A stretch of DNA of 64,000 nucleotides. Origin: Blastococcus sp. TBT05-19 (GTDB lineage Bacteria; Actinomycetota; Actinomycetes; Mycobacteriales; Geodermatophilaceae). The DNA lies in contig NZ_QOHI01000001.1 in assembly GCF_003319095.1 (NCBI RefSeq), forward strand, positions 248,001 to 312,000, read 5' to 3'. The notes beneath the pieces were generated by a model. The model had not been told where the DNA came from. It was given only the letters and a program-made list of their open reading frames with translations, and made no database searches. A program made the translations under genes and the position numbers. Below, in pieces: positions 1-12,005 of this stretch. The first letter of the stretch is position 1. Every line of letters begins with the position of its first letter.

Positions 1-1115
1 TGGTCCGCAAGGAGCTGGCCTGGCTGCGCCGGGGCCCGCCGGCGCGCACCAGCAAGCCGAAGTTCCGCATCGAGGCCGCGCAGGCGCTGATCGCCGACGA
101 GCCCCCCGCCCGGGACTCGATGGCCCTCAAGGGCTTCGCCGCCAAGCGGCTCGGCAAGACCGTCTACGACGTCGAGGACGTCGACTACGCCGTCCCGACC
201 GAGGACGGCCCGCGCACGCTGTTCAAGGACCTGACCTGGAACGTCGGGCCCGGCGACCGGATCGGCATCGTGGGCGTCAACGGCGCGGGCAAGACCTCGC
301 TGCTGAAGCTGCTGGTGGGGGAGACGAAGCCGGACGCGGGCAGGATCGTCGTCGGCCAGACCGTGGCGCCGGCATACCTCTCGCAGCACGTCACCGAGCT
401 GCCGCCGAAGGCGCGGGTGCTGGAGGCGGTGCAGGACGTCGCCCGGCTGGCCCGCATCGGCAACCAGGAGATCTCCGCCTCGACGCTCGCCGAGCGGTTC
501 GGGTTCGCGGCCAACCGGCAGTGGACGCCGGTCGGTGACCTCTCCGGCGGCGAGCGCCGGCGGCTGCAGCTGCTGCGCCTGCTCATGGCCGAGCCGAACG
601 TGCTGGTGCTCGACGAGCCCACCAACGACCTGGACATCGACACGCTCACCGCGCTGGAGGACCTGCTCGACGGGTTCCCCGGCACGGTGCTGGTGGTCAG
701 CCACGACCGGTACTTCGTCGACCGGGTGTGCGACAAGGTGGTCGCGCTGCTCGGCGACGGCAGCCTGGCCGAGCTCCCGGGCGGGGTGGACGAGTACCTC
801 CGGCGCCGGGCCGCGGGTGGCGCGCCGCTGACCTCGGCCGGCGACGGCGGCACCCGCGCAGTCGGAGCGCCGTCGACGGCGGCCCCGGCGGTCTCGGCCG
901 CCGAGTCGCGGGCGGCCAAGAAGGAGGCGTCGAAGCTCGAGCGCCGGATGCTCAAGCTCGACGCCGACGAGAAGAAGCTGCACGACCAGCTCGCCGCGGC
1001 GGCCACCGACTACGCGAAGGCGGCCGAGCTCGACGCGCAGCTCAGGGCGCTGCAGACGGAGAAGGCCGAGGTGGAGGAGGCCTGGCTGGTGGCCTCCGAG
1101 CTCGCCGAGGGCTGA
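1..1115 (+). CDS. ABC-F family ATPase, C-terminal part (5' end outside window)
   Basis: The reading frame is open from base 3, so the gene begins upstream of the window. The visible part carries the second ATP-binding cassette of a duplicated, soluble ABC protein without membrane segments. Walker A GVNGAGKTS lies near base 270, signature LSGGERRRL near 540, Walker B VLVLDEPTNDLD near 601, and the switch histidine in VVSHDRYF near 697. Before the cassette is the linker AWLRRGPPARTSK, typical of the Uup-type branch. After it come an Ala-rich stretch and a charged coiled-coil tail from about base 900. ABC-F proteins act on the ribosome or, for Uup, on DNA or ribosome assembly; the substrate cannot be told from this half. 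Two hairpins follow the stop. Confidence 0.9.
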   Translation, partial: VRKELAWLRRGPPARTSKPKFRIEAAQALIADEPPARDSMALKGFAAKRLGKTVYDVEDVDYAVPTEDGPRTLFKDLTWNVGPGDRIGIVGVNGAGKTSLLKLLVGETKPDAGRIVVGQTVAPAYLSQHVTELPPKARVLEAVQDVARLARIGNQEISASTLAERFGFAANRQWTPVGDLSGGERRRLQLLRLLMAEPNVLVLDEPTNDLDIDTLTALEDLLDGFPGTVLVVSHDRYFVDRVCDKVVALLGDGSLAELPGGVDEYLRRRAAGGAPLTSAGDGGTRAVGAPSTAAPAVSAAESRAAKKEASKLERRMLKLDADEKKLHDQLAAAATDYAKAAELDAQLRALQTEKAEVEEAWLVASELAEG

Positions 1116-1147
1116 CCGCCTCCCGCCGCGTCCTCCCTCACCGTTCG

Positions 1148-1213
1148 GGGTCCTCCCTCACCGTCGACCACGAGGGAGGACCCGGAACGATCAGGTCTCC
1201 TGATCGTCGTTCC
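1148..1213. terminator. Tandem hairpins after the ABC-F gene
   Basis: Two inverted repeats lie back to back. The first has 12-base perfect arms GGGTCCTCCCTC (1148-1159) and GAGGGAGGACCC (1172-1183). The second has GGAACGATCAGG (1184-1195) against CCTGATCGTCGTTCC (1199-1213), with a short internal bulge. The motif TCCTCCCTCACCG occurs twice in direct repeat, at 1131 and 1151. No T-tract follows, as is usual in high-GC actinobacteria. They probably terminate the ABC-F transcript; a repeat-family element is the alternative. Confidence 0.55.
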
Positions 1214-1315
1214 GGCCGGTGGTGGGTGGCCGGGGGCCGGTAGTCTGGCTCTCAACCGCCGGCCGTCGACCGACGTCAGTGGTGTCCGAGAAGCCCTCTG
1301 ACCTCCCGGAGACCC

Positions 1316-4201
1316 GTGCTCGCACTCCTGCTCCTCCACCTGCTCGCGGCCGTGCTCGCGCCGGTCCTCCTGCGCTGGTGGGGGCGGAACGCCTTCCTCG
1401 TGCTCGCCCTGGTGCCCGCGGCCGGCTTCGCGTGGGTCCTGACCCGGATCGGGCGCGTCAGCGACGGTGGCGACCTGCGCGAGACCGTGCCCTGGGTGCC
1501 GCAGCTGGACCTGGAGATCGCGCTCCGGCTCGACGCGCTGTCGCTGACGTTCGCGCTGCTGGTCACCGGCGTCGGCGCGCTGGTGCTCCTCTACTGCGCC
1601 CGCTACTTCGAGCCCGGGGACGAGGGCAGCGCCCGGTTCGCGGGCACGCTCACCGCGTTCGCCGGGTCGATGCTCGGCCTCGTCCTCGCCGACGACCTGT
1701 TCCTGCTCTACGTGTTCTGGGAGCTCACCACCGTCTTCTCCTACCTGCTCATCGGTGGCGCGGGCACCAAGCTGGCGGCCCGCCGCGCGGCCAGCCAGGC
1801 GCTGGTCCTCACCACCGCCGGCGGGCTGGCGATGCTCATCGGCCTGATCATGCTGGGCGAGACCAGCGGCAGCTACCTGCTGTCGGAGGTCGTCGCGGAC
1901 CCGGGCAGCGGCCCGCTGCTGGTGGCCGGCACGGTGCTCGTGCTCGCCGGGGCCGTCACGAAGTCGGCGATGGTCCCGTTCCACTTCTGGCTGCCCGCCG
2001 CGATGGAGGCGCCGACGCCGGTCAGCGCCTACCTGCACGCCGCGGCGATGGTGAAGGCCGGCATCTACCTGGTCGCGCGGCTGGCCCCGGGGTTCGCCGA
2101 CGTGCCGGGCTGGCGGCCGCTGGTGCTCGGTCTGGGCCTGGCCACGATGCTGGTCGGCGGCTACCGGGCGCTGCGGCAGAACGACCTCAAGCTGCTGCTG
2201 GCCTTCGGCACGGTGAGCCAGCTGGGCTTCCTGATGGTCCTGGTCGGCGGTGGCAGCCGGGAGCTGGCGGCCGCCGGTCTGGCGATGACGCTGGCGCACG
2301 CGCTGTTCAAGTCCACCCTCTTCCTCACCGTCGGCGTCATCGACCACTCGACCGGGGTGCGCGACCTGCGTCGGCTCTCGGGGCTGGGCCGACGGCTGCC
2401 CGCGCTGGCCGTGATCGGCACCCTGGCCGCGGCCTCGATGGCCGGCCTGCCCCCGCTGCTCGGCTTCGTGGGGAAGGAGGCCGCCTTCACGGCGCTGTGG
2501 GACGGCGGGCTGCCCGACCGACCGGCCGCCGTCGTCGTGCTGACCGGCCTGGTGCTGGGCTCGGTGCTCACCGCGGCCTACACGGCCCGCTTCGTGTGGG
2601 GTGCCTTCGCGCGCAAGCCCGATCTCCCGGAGACCGAGCCGGCCGAGCTGGTCCACCCGCCCAGCGCACTGTTCCTCGCCGCACCCGCTTCGCTCGCGCT
2701 GACCGGGCTGGTGCTCGGGCCGGCCAGCCCGCTGCTGGAGCCGCTGGTCGCCGGCTACGCCGACGAGCTCCCGCTGGTGGCGGAGAAGGCGGAGGAGCTG
2801 GCGCTGTGGCACGGCCTCCAGCCGGCGCTGCTGCTGTCCGCGGTCACCGTCGTGGGTGGTGCGCTGCTGTTCCTCGCCCGCAGCGCCGTCTTCCGCGCGC
2901 AGCGCCGGGTGGCCGTCGGGGCCTCGGCCGACGAGGGCTACTGGAACACCCTGCAGGCGGTCGACCGCGTCGCCGTCCTGGTCACCGGGACGACGCAGCG
3001 CGGCTCGCTGCCGGCCTACCTCGGCACCATCCTGGTCGTCGTCCTGGCCCTGCCCGGCTCGGTGCTGCTGTTCCGGGCGCCGTGGCCGGAGGAGTGGCGG
3101 GCCTGGGACACGCCCGTCCAGGCGCTGGTCGGGGCGGTCGTGGTCATCGCCGCCCTGCTGGCGCTGCGGATCCGGCAGCGGCTCTCGGCCGTCCTGGTCG
3201 TCGGCGTGACCGGCTACGGCCTCGCGGTGCTCTTCGCGCTGCAGGGCGCCCCGGACCTGGCGCTCACCCAGTTCCTGGTCGAGACGCTGACCCTGGTCGT
3301 CTTCGTGCTGGTGCTGCGCAAGCTCCCCAAGGACATCACCGAGCGGCACCGGCCCCGCGAGCGGCTCGGCCGCGGCGTGATCGCCGTCGGCATCGGCGCG
3401 CTGATGGCCGCGGCCGGCGCCGTGGTCATGAGCGCGCGCACCGCGACCCCGGTGTCGGTGGACTACCCGGAGGCCGCGTACGGGTTCGGCGGCGGGCAGA
3501 ACATCGTCAACGTGACCCTGGTCGACATCCGCGCCTGGGACACCCTCGGCGAGATCTCGCTGCTCGTCGTCGCCGCCACCGGCGTGGCCAGCCTGGTGTT
3601 CCTCCGGCGACGCACCGGCGCCGTCGACCGGCTGGACCCGGTGGAGCTGGCCCGGCAGGAGCGCAGCTCCCGGCGGGCGCCCCGCGGCCAGTGGCTGGCC
3701 GCCACGGCGACCCTGGCGCCGGAGCGGCGCTCGGTCATCCTCGAGGTCATCACCCGGGTGCTCTTCCACCCGATCCTGGTCTTCTCCCTGTTCCTGCTGT
3801 TCAGCGGGCACAACGAGCCCGGCGGTGGCTTCGCGGGCGGGCTGGTCGCCGGGCTCGCGCTGGTGCTGCGCTACCTGGCCGGCGGCCGCTACGAGCTCGG
3901 CGAGGCCGCGCCGGTGGACCCGGGCCTGCTGCTCGGCGTGGGTCTGCTGTTCTCCGGCACGACCGGCGTCGTCGGGCTGATGCTGGGCGCCGACGTCCTG
4001 CAGACGGCGATCCTGGAGACGACGCTGCCGGTGCTCGGCGACGTCAAGCTCGTCACGTCGCTGTTCTTCGACATCGGCGTCTACCTGATCGTGGTGGGCC
4101 TGGTGCTCGACATCCTGCGCAGCCTCGGGGCGGAGCTCGACCGCCAGGTCGACGAGCACGACCCCATCGACGTCGTGCCCGGAGAGGTGATCCTGCGATG
4201 A
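1316..4201 (+). CDS. mrpA: Na+/H+ antiporter subunit A with fused subunit B (MrpA-MrpB)
   Basis: A 961-residue polytopic membrane protein, the large subunit of the Mrp cation/proton antiporter and a relative of complex I NuoL. The proton-translocation region shows the acidic residue in FWELTT (E136), the lysine in KSAMVPFHFW (K216), the PTPVSAYLHAA helix and the lysine in HALFKSTLF (K332). From about residue 806 a MnhB domain follows (LFHPILVFSLFLLFSGHNEP), so subunits A and B are one polypeptide, as in several actinobacteria. The start is GTG with GGAG four bases upstream. The stop overlaps mrpC in ATGA. It is the first gene of a six-gene operon. Whether Na+ or K+ is carried cannot be read from sequence. 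Confidence 0.96.
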   Translation: MLALLLLHLLAAVLAPVLLRWWGRNAFLVLALVPAAGFAWVLTRIGRVSDGGDLRETVPWVPQLDLEIALRLDALSLTFALLVTGVGALVLLYCARYFEPGDEGSARFAGTLTAFAGSMLGLVLADDLFLLYVFWELTTVFSYLLIGGAGTKLAARRAASQALVLTTAGGLAMLIGLIMLGETSGSYLLSEVVADPGSGPLLVAGTVLVLAGAVTKSAMVPFHFWLPAAMEAPTPVSAYLHAAAMVKAGIYLVARLAPGFADVPGWRPLVLGLGLATMLVGGYRALRQNDLKLLLAFGTVSQLGFLMVLVGGGSRELAAAGLAMTLAHALFKSTLFLTVGVIDHSTGVRDLRRLSGLGRRLPALAVIGTLAAASMAGLPPLLGFVGKEAAFTALWDGGLPDRPAAVVVLTGLVLGSVLTAAYTARFVWGAFARKPDLPETEPAELVHPPSALFLAAPASLALTGLVLGPASPLLEPLVAGYADELPLVAEKAEELALWHGLQPALLLSAVTVVGGALLFLARSAVFRAQRRVAVGASADEGYWNTLQAVDRVAVLVTGTTQRGSLPAYLGTILVVVLALPGSVLLFRAPWPEEWRAWDTPVQALVGAVVVIAALLALRIRQRLSAVLVVGVTGYGLAVLFALQGAPDLALTQFLVETLTLVVFVLVLRKLPKDITERHRPRERLGRGVIAVGIGALMAAAGAVVMSARTATPVSVDYPEAAYGFGGGQNIVNVTLVDIRAWDTLGEISLLVVAATGVASLVFLRRRTGAVDRLDPVELARQERSSRRAPRGQWLAATATLAPERRSVILEVITRVLFHPILVFSLFLLFSGHNEPGGGFAGGLVAGLALVLRYLAGGRYELGEAAPVDPGLLLGVGLLFSGTTGVVGLMLGADVLQTAILETTLPVLGDVKLVTSLFFDIGVYLIVVGLVLDILRSLGAELDRQVDEHDPIDVVPGEVILR

Positions 4202-4721
4202 CCCCCACCGTCGTCCTGCCCGTCACGATCGGCGTCCTGTACGCGGCCGGCGTCTACCTGCTGCTCGACCGCAGCCTGACCCGCGTCCTCCTGGGCTTCC
4301 TGCTGCTGGGCAACGCCACCAACCTGCTGCTGCTCTCGACCGGCGGGCCGTCGGGCCTCGCGCCGATCCTCGGGTACGCCGAGCCCGAGGAGATGAGCGA
4401 TCCGCTGCCGCAGGCCCTGATCCTGACCGCGATCGTGATCACCTTCGGCATCGCGGCGTTCGTGCTGGCGATCATCTACCGGTCCTGGCGCCTGGTGCGC
4501 CAGGAGGCGATCGAGGTCGACGAGGAGGACCGCCGGGTGGCCCGCCGGTCGGGCACCGACGCCGACGAGATCGACCCCGACGACCTCGCGCCCGAGGACC
4601 GGCCGGCCATGCACGCCGACACCTTCGCGGCGGACAACGAGGTGGAGGCGACGCTGGCCCGGCACTACGCCGGCATCGCCTCCGACGACGTCGACCTCCC
4701 GCCGACCGATCGGCACCTGCG

Positions 4722-4725
<4 letters not shown>
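4198..4725 (+). CDS. mrpC: Na+/H+ antiporter subunit C (MrpC)
   Basis: A 175-residue NuoK-like subunit. Three hydrophobic helices occupy about residues 5-25, 28-45 and 70-98, with the family motif LLGFLLLGNATNLLLL near residue 30. The C-terminal 70 residues form an acidic, charged cytoplasmic tail (EVDEEDRRVARR onward) that is longer than in the roughly 110-residue Bacillus MrpC. It starts at ATG overlapping the mrpA stop, and its own stop overlaps the mrpD GTG. Translational coupling is therefore likely. Confidence 0.95.
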
Positions 4726-6454
<1,729 letters not shown>

Positions 6455-6458
<4 letters not shown>

Positions 6459-7030
6459 CCACTGACACCACCGACACCGCCGGCCCGGTCGCGCACCGGT
6501 TCCGCCACCAGCTGCCCCTGCTCATCTGGCTGGTGCTGGTCTGGAACCTGCTGTGGGGCACCTGGTCCTGGGCGAACCTGCTCAGCGGGCTCGCGGTCGC
6601 CCTCGCGGTGACCGTCCTGCTGCCCCTGCCGCCGGTGACCGGCGGCTCCCGGCTGCGCCCGCTGCCGACGCTGTCGTTCCTGGGCTGGTTCGTCGTCGAC
6701 CTGATCAGCTCCGGAGCCCTCGTGGCCTGGCAGACGATCCGGCCCAGCGGCATCGACCGGAGCGCGATCATCACCGTCCAGCTGCGGACCGACTCCGACC
6801 TGCTCCTCACCATCGTGGCCGAGTCGCTGTCCCTGGTGCCCGGCTCGATGGTCATCGACATGGACCGCGAGCGGCGCACGCTCGCGCTGCACGTCCTGCA
6901 CGTGCGCGACGACGCCGACGTCGAGCGGCAACGGCAATCGGTGCTGACCCAGGAGCGCCGGGTGGTGCGCGCGTTCGGCTCCCCGGCGGAGGTCGCGGCG
7001 CTGGGTACTGCAGGGAGGAGCGCGGCGTGA
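6455..7030 (+). CDS. mrpE: Na+/H+ antiporter subunit E (MrpE)
   Basis: A 191-residue protein with N-terminal hydrophobic helices (LLIWLVLVWNLLWG and a second around residue 45) and a soluble C-terminal domain. The signature VAESLSLVPGSMVIDMD of the MNHE family lies near residue 125. MrpE is an accessory subunit needed for assembly of the Mrp complex. The GTG start overlaps the mrpD stop (GTGA), and the C-terminus overlaps mrpF in the same way. Confidence 0.94.
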
Positions 7031-7368
7031 CGGTCGTGTACTGGGCCGCCTACGGGATGCTCGGCGTCGGAGCGCTGCTGGCGCTCGTCCGCCTGGGCCT
7101 GGGCCCCTCGCTGCTGGACCGCGTGGTCGCCACCGACACCCTGCTGGTCATCATCGCCGCGGGTCTGGCCGTGCACGCCGGGCTGGAGCGCGACCCCACC
7201 GTCGTGCCCGTTCTCGTCGTCGTCTCGCTGCTGGCCTTCGTCGGCTCGGTGTCGGTGGCCCGGTACATCGGCGGCATGCTGCTCAGCTCCGCCGACGACG
7301 GGCAGGACGTCGGCCTCCCGGAAGCCGCCGAGGAACGGGCCGCCCGGGCGGGGGAGGAGGCGCGGTGA
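7027..7368 (+). CDS. mrpF: Na+/H+ antiporter subunit F (MrpF)
   Basis: A 113-residue protein with three transmembrane helices. The MrpF core LGPSLLDRVVATDTLLV includes the conserved aspartates in helix 2. A roughly 25-residue charged tail follows. GTGA overlaps join it to mrpE and mrpG. Confidence 0.94.
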   Translation: MTVVYWAAYGMLGVGALLALVRLGLGPSLLDRVVATDTLLVIIAAGLAVHAGLERDPTVVPVLVVVSLLAFVGSVSVARYIGGMLLSSADDGQDVGLPEAAEERAARAGEEAR

Positions 7369-7832
7369 GCGCCCTGGAGGTGGCGCGCGACGCGCTGGCG
7401 GTCGTCCTGCTGCTCTCGGGCGCTCTCCTGTGCCTGACCGCGGGGCTGGGGCTGCTGCGCTTCCCCGACGTCCTCACCCGGATGCACGCGGGCACGAAGC
7501 CGCAGGTGCTCGGCGTGCTGCTGATCATGGTGGGCGCGGCCATCCGGCTCCAGGGCTGGTCGGCGACCTGGATGCTGCTGCTGGTCGCGGTGTTCCAGAT
7601 GCTCACCGCACCGGTCAGCGCGCACATGGTGAGCCGGGTGGCCTACCGCCGCCGGCACGTGCGGCGGGACCGCCTGCTGGTCGACGAGCTGCACACCGGC
7701 GCGGGCGTGGGCGACCGGGTCTACCGGGGTGACGAGCCCGCGGACGCGCCGCCGGAAGAGCCCGGTGCCGCGCTGCGGGAGAGCCGGCGGGAGGGCCGGC
7801 GGGAGGGCCGGCGCGAGGACGGGGCGGGTTGA
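7365..7832 (+). CDS. mrpG: Na+/H+ antiporter subunit G (MrpG)
   Basis: A 155-residue last subunit of the operon. It has three helices and the MnhG signature LGLLRFPDVLTRMHAGTKPQ near residue 29. The C-terminal 50 residues are hydrophilic and end in Arg/Glu-rich repeats (RREG, three times) encoded by a 12-base tandem repeat at 7779-7814. The family is normally 110-125 residues, so the tail is an extension. The stop lies inside the hairpin that separates it from convergent leuA. Confidence 0.93.
   Translation: MSALEVARDALAVVLLLSGALLCLTAGLGLLRFPDVLTRMHAGTKPQVLGVLLIMVGAAIRLQGWSATWMLLLVAVFQMLTAPVSAHMVSRVAYRRRHVRRDRLLVDELHTGAGVGDRVYRGDEPADAPPEEPGAALRESRREGRREGRREDGAG
7779..7814. repeat. 12-base tandem repeat, three copies, inside mrpG
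   Basis: Three consecutive units of GAGNGCCGGCGG (7779-7790, 7791-7802, 7803-7814) encode the RREG repeats at the MrpG C-terminus. A multiple of three keeps the frame, so copy number could vary without breaking the gene. Confidence 0.8.
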
Positions 7833-7841
7833 GCCCGCCCC
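7821..7841. terminator. Bidirectional terminator between mrpG and leuA
   Basis: GGGGCGGG (7821-7828) and CCCGCCCC (7834-7841) pair perfectly around a 5-base loop. The hairpin contains the mrpG stop codon and lies 8 bases from the leuA stop on the opposite strand, so it can serve both transcripts. Confidence 0.7.
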
Positions 7842-7848
7842 GCCCCGA

Positions 7849-9753
<1,905 letters not shown>

Positions 9754-10395
9754 TCAACCGATGTCGCAGGCGCACGCGCAGTCCTCGGCGTGGACGGGCT
9801 TGCCGGACCAGTCGTCCAGCTCGTCGCACCCAGGCGGGCAGCGGCAGCACCATCCGTCGTCCAGGGGGAGCAGCCGGCTCGCTTCCCACCGCCGCTGCCG
9901 GTCCTCTGCCGACCGGCGCCGGGCCTCCGCGCGCCTGGCGGCCGCACGTTCCCAGGGCGCGTCGCCGGGCTGCGGCAGGAGGTGGTCGTCGGGCCGGTCG
10001 CGAGTTCGCTCGGCCCTGTCGTCCCCCGGCCGCCGGCGGTCGAAGGTGTACGTCGGCCGGGGGAGGTGCGGCCGGATCTCCCACCGCCACGCGCGGTCAT
10101 CGCTGAGCACCGTGTCGAGGTGGGCGGGAAGGTGGCGGCCGGCGCCGTCGCGCACGGTATCTGCCGCCATCCCGTGCACTTCGCGGCCGTCGGTGTCCAG
10201 GAGTGCCAGTCGGAGACCGGCCACCGCCGCGCACCCGGCCAGCGCTCGCGCGTCCAAACCCCGGGATCGGCTCTCCGCGGCGGCGATCACGGACTTGGGG
10301 AGGCCCGTGCGGTCAGCGAGCTCCCGCTGGGAGAGGTCGGCTCGCCGTCGGATGCGCCGCAGCAGCCCGGACAGATCGAAGAGGACATCGAGCAC
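9754..10395 (-). CDS. XRE-family helix-turn-helix protein
   Basis: A 213-residue protein with an N-terminal lambda-repressor-like domain: LLRRIRRRADLSQRELADRT and GLPKSVIAAAESRSRGLDA occupy about residues 11-50. The rest is Arg- and Asp-rich, with a C-terminal Cys/His-bearing tail (CCRCPPGC near 175, CACAC at the end) that may bind a metal. The function of the second half is not recognised. It starts at GTG; no strong ribosome site is seen. It lies directly upstream of the leuA promoter on the same strand and is divergent from the 10563 membrane protein, with a 17-base palindrome in the space between. Regulation of either neighbour is possible but unproven. Confidence 0.75.
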   Translation of the reverse strand: MLDVLFDLSGLLRRIRRRADLSQRELADRTGLPKSVIAAAESRSRGLDARALAGCAAVAGLRLALLDTDGREVHGMAADTVRDGAGRHLPAHLDTVLSDDRAWRWEIRPHLPRPTYTFDRRRPGDDRAERTRDRPDDHLLPQPGDAPWERAAARRAEARRRSAEDRQRRWEASRLLPLDDGWCCRCPPGCDELDDWSGKPVHAEDCACACDIG

Positions 10396-10452
10396 CGGGC
10401 GATGGTGGACCGACTCCCCTCGGGCCAGGCGGCAACGTGACCTCCTGTGGAC

Positions 10453-10490
10453 AGTCGGCCTCTGCCCACAGAGGTGGGCAGAGACCGACT
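10453..10490. promoter_or_regulatory. 17-base inverted repeat in a divergent intergenic region
   Basis: AGTCGGCCTCTGCCCAC (10453-10469) and GTGGGCAGAGACCGACT (10474-10490) are inverted copies with one mismatch and a 4-base loop. The element lies upstream of both the XRE gene (minus) and the membrane protein (plus), so a terminator role is unlikely. It could be an operator or a small structured repeat. Confidence 0.5.
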
Positions 10491-10562
10491 CTCGCGGGGG
10501 AGCAAGGTGCGCGGCTGGGTAGCGTGCCGTCGGCGGAGTCCGAGCGAGCAGGGAGGACGGTC

Positions 10563-11204
10563 ATGGCCCGCGGAGGCGCCAAGGAACCCCGGGCCGAGCG
10601 GGTCCTGCGCGGCGTCTGCGTCGGGGCGGTCGTGCTCTCGCTGATGCTCGGCGTGTTCGTGATCCCGATCCAGTTCATCGACGGCCGGCTCACCCGCATG
10701 GTCGAGGCCATCGAGAGCTCCGATCCCGCTCCGCACCCGGCGCTGACGCTGCGGCAGCGGGTGGAGGAGGACCGGTACGGCTACGGCGTGGACGAGCTGC
10801 TGGCGACCTACCGGGGCGACGGCGGGGAGGTCCGCACCGCGCGGCTGCACTACTACGGCCAGCTCCGCGTCGTCCGCGAGCAGGAGGGCTGGCACGAGAT
10901 GCCGGTCGGGGCCGGAGCGGAGATCCACCTGACCCCCGACGGCCGGGACGGCTTCCTCGCGGAGGACTACCGGGAGCGGCTGCGGAACGAGGACGACGTC
11001 CTCTACCGCGTCGCCGATGCGTGGATCGCGGGCTGGGCCGGGCTCGGCCTGGTCGCACTCGGCGCCCGCTCGGCCCTCCGGCTCCGCCGCGGCGTCGTCG
11101 GCACCCGCGGGGCGGTCCTGCCCGCGGTCCTCTACGGCGTCGGCGCCGTGGCGCTGGTGGCGGTGGGCTGGGCGGTCTCGTTCCCGCTCGGCGACGGCTT
11201 CTGA
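10563..11204 (+). CDS. Hypothetical membrane protein
   Basis: A 213-residue protein not recognised as a known family. Transmembrane helices are predicted at about residues 17-38, 155-172 and 185-207. A roughly 110-residue, largely soluble loop between the first two contains a Tyr/Arg-rich stretch (RLHYYGQLRVVRE) and is probably extracytoplasmic. ATG is preceded by GGGAGG at seven bases. It converges on davA with 12 bases between stops. Nothing in the context fixes its role. Confidence 0.75.
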   Translation: MARGGAKEPRAERVLRGVCVGAVVLSLMLGVFVIPIQFIDGRLTRMVEAIESSDPAPHPALTLRQRVEEDRYGYGVDELLATYRGDGGEVRTARLHYYGQLRVVREQEGWHEMPVGAGAEIHLTPDGRDGFLAEDYRERLRNEDDVLYRVADAWIAGWAGLGLVALGARSALRLRRGVVGTRGAVLPAVLYGVGAVALVAVGWAVSFPLGDGF

Positions 11205-11216
11205 CCCCGGCCCGAC

Positions 11217-12005
11217 CTAGGGGGAGGCCTCGCCGAAGAGGTCCGGACGACGGTCGGCGAGGTAGCCCATGCTGCCGGTCCCGACCAGCTCGACGACGTC
11301 CAGCTGCTCGTCCCGCCCGGCCAGGGCCAGGACGGTGCCGTCCGGCGCGCAGACGGTGCTCAGACCGCCGTACTCGAGCCCGCCCTCGGTGCCGGTGTAG
11401 TTGGCGTACACGAGGAAGACGCCGTTCTCGAAGGCGCGCGCCCGCACCAGCACGGTGGGGACGAGGTCGTAGTCCGCCATGTTCGCCGTCGGCACGAGGA
11501 CCGTCCCGGCTCCGGCCAGGGCCAGCGAACGCGTCGCCTCCGGGAACTCGACGTCGTAGCAGAGGAGCAGACCCACCGGGTGCCCGCGGAGGTCGGCGAC
11601 CCGCGGCCGCTCCTGCCCGGGGGTGAACCGGTCGCGGTCGAGGTCGCCGAAGAGGTGCAGCTTGCGGTGGCTGCTCCGGACCGCGCCGTCGTCGACGAGC
11701 TGGGCGGCGTTGTAGACCTCCCCCGCGGACCCGAGCTCGGGATAGCCGTAGACCACCGCGACCCCGGTCCGCCGGGTCGTCTCCGCTACCGCCCGGGCGA
11801 TCGGGCCGTCGGCGGGCTCGGCGAGGCGGAAGGTCTCGTCGCGGCCGATGTCGTAACCGGTCGTGAACATCTCCGGGGTCACCAGGACGTCCGCCCGGCC
11901 GGCCACTGAGCGGCAGGCTGCGTCGAGGCGTTCGAGGTTGCCCGCGACGTCCAACGGGGCGGAGGTGCACTGCAGCACCGCCACCCGCAGGGCGGCCGCG
12001 CTCAT
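11217..12005 (-). CDS. davA: 5-aminovaleramide amidohydrolase (nitrilase superfamily)
   Basis: A 262-residue carbon-nitrogen hydrolase with the full catalytic triad: E45 in VTPEMFTTG, K115 in HRKLHLFG, C149 in LLCYDVEFPE. Length and sequence agree closely with Pseudomonas DavA as I remember it (about 264 residues), including LVPTANM and LVYANY. DavA hydrolyses 5-aminovaleramide to 5-aminovalerate and ammonia, the second step of oxidative lysine breakdown. Its ATG overlaps the davB stop (ATGA), which supports the pair acting in sequence. Without davB a general nitrilase call would be all one could make. Confidence 0.88.
   Translation of the reverse strand: MSAAALRVAVLQCTSAPLDVAGNLERLDAACRSVAGRADVLVTPEMFTTGYDIGRDETFRLAEPADGPIARAVAETTRRTGVAVVYGYPELGSAGEVYNAAQLVDDGAVRSSHRKLHLFGDLDRDRFTPGQERPRVADLRGHPVGLLLCYDVEFPEATRSLALAGAGTVLVPTANMADYDLVPTVLVRARAFENGVFLVYANYTGTEGGLEYGGLSTVCAPDGTVLALAGRDEQLDVVELVGTGSMGYLADRRPDLFGEASP

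Noticed and set aside
1010-4159. A 1049-codon open frame on the minus strand opposite mrpA
   Set aside because: Its product is Gln/His/Arg/Gly-rich without domains, a typical antisense shadow of a high-GC gene; the plus strand encodes an unmistakable MrpA.
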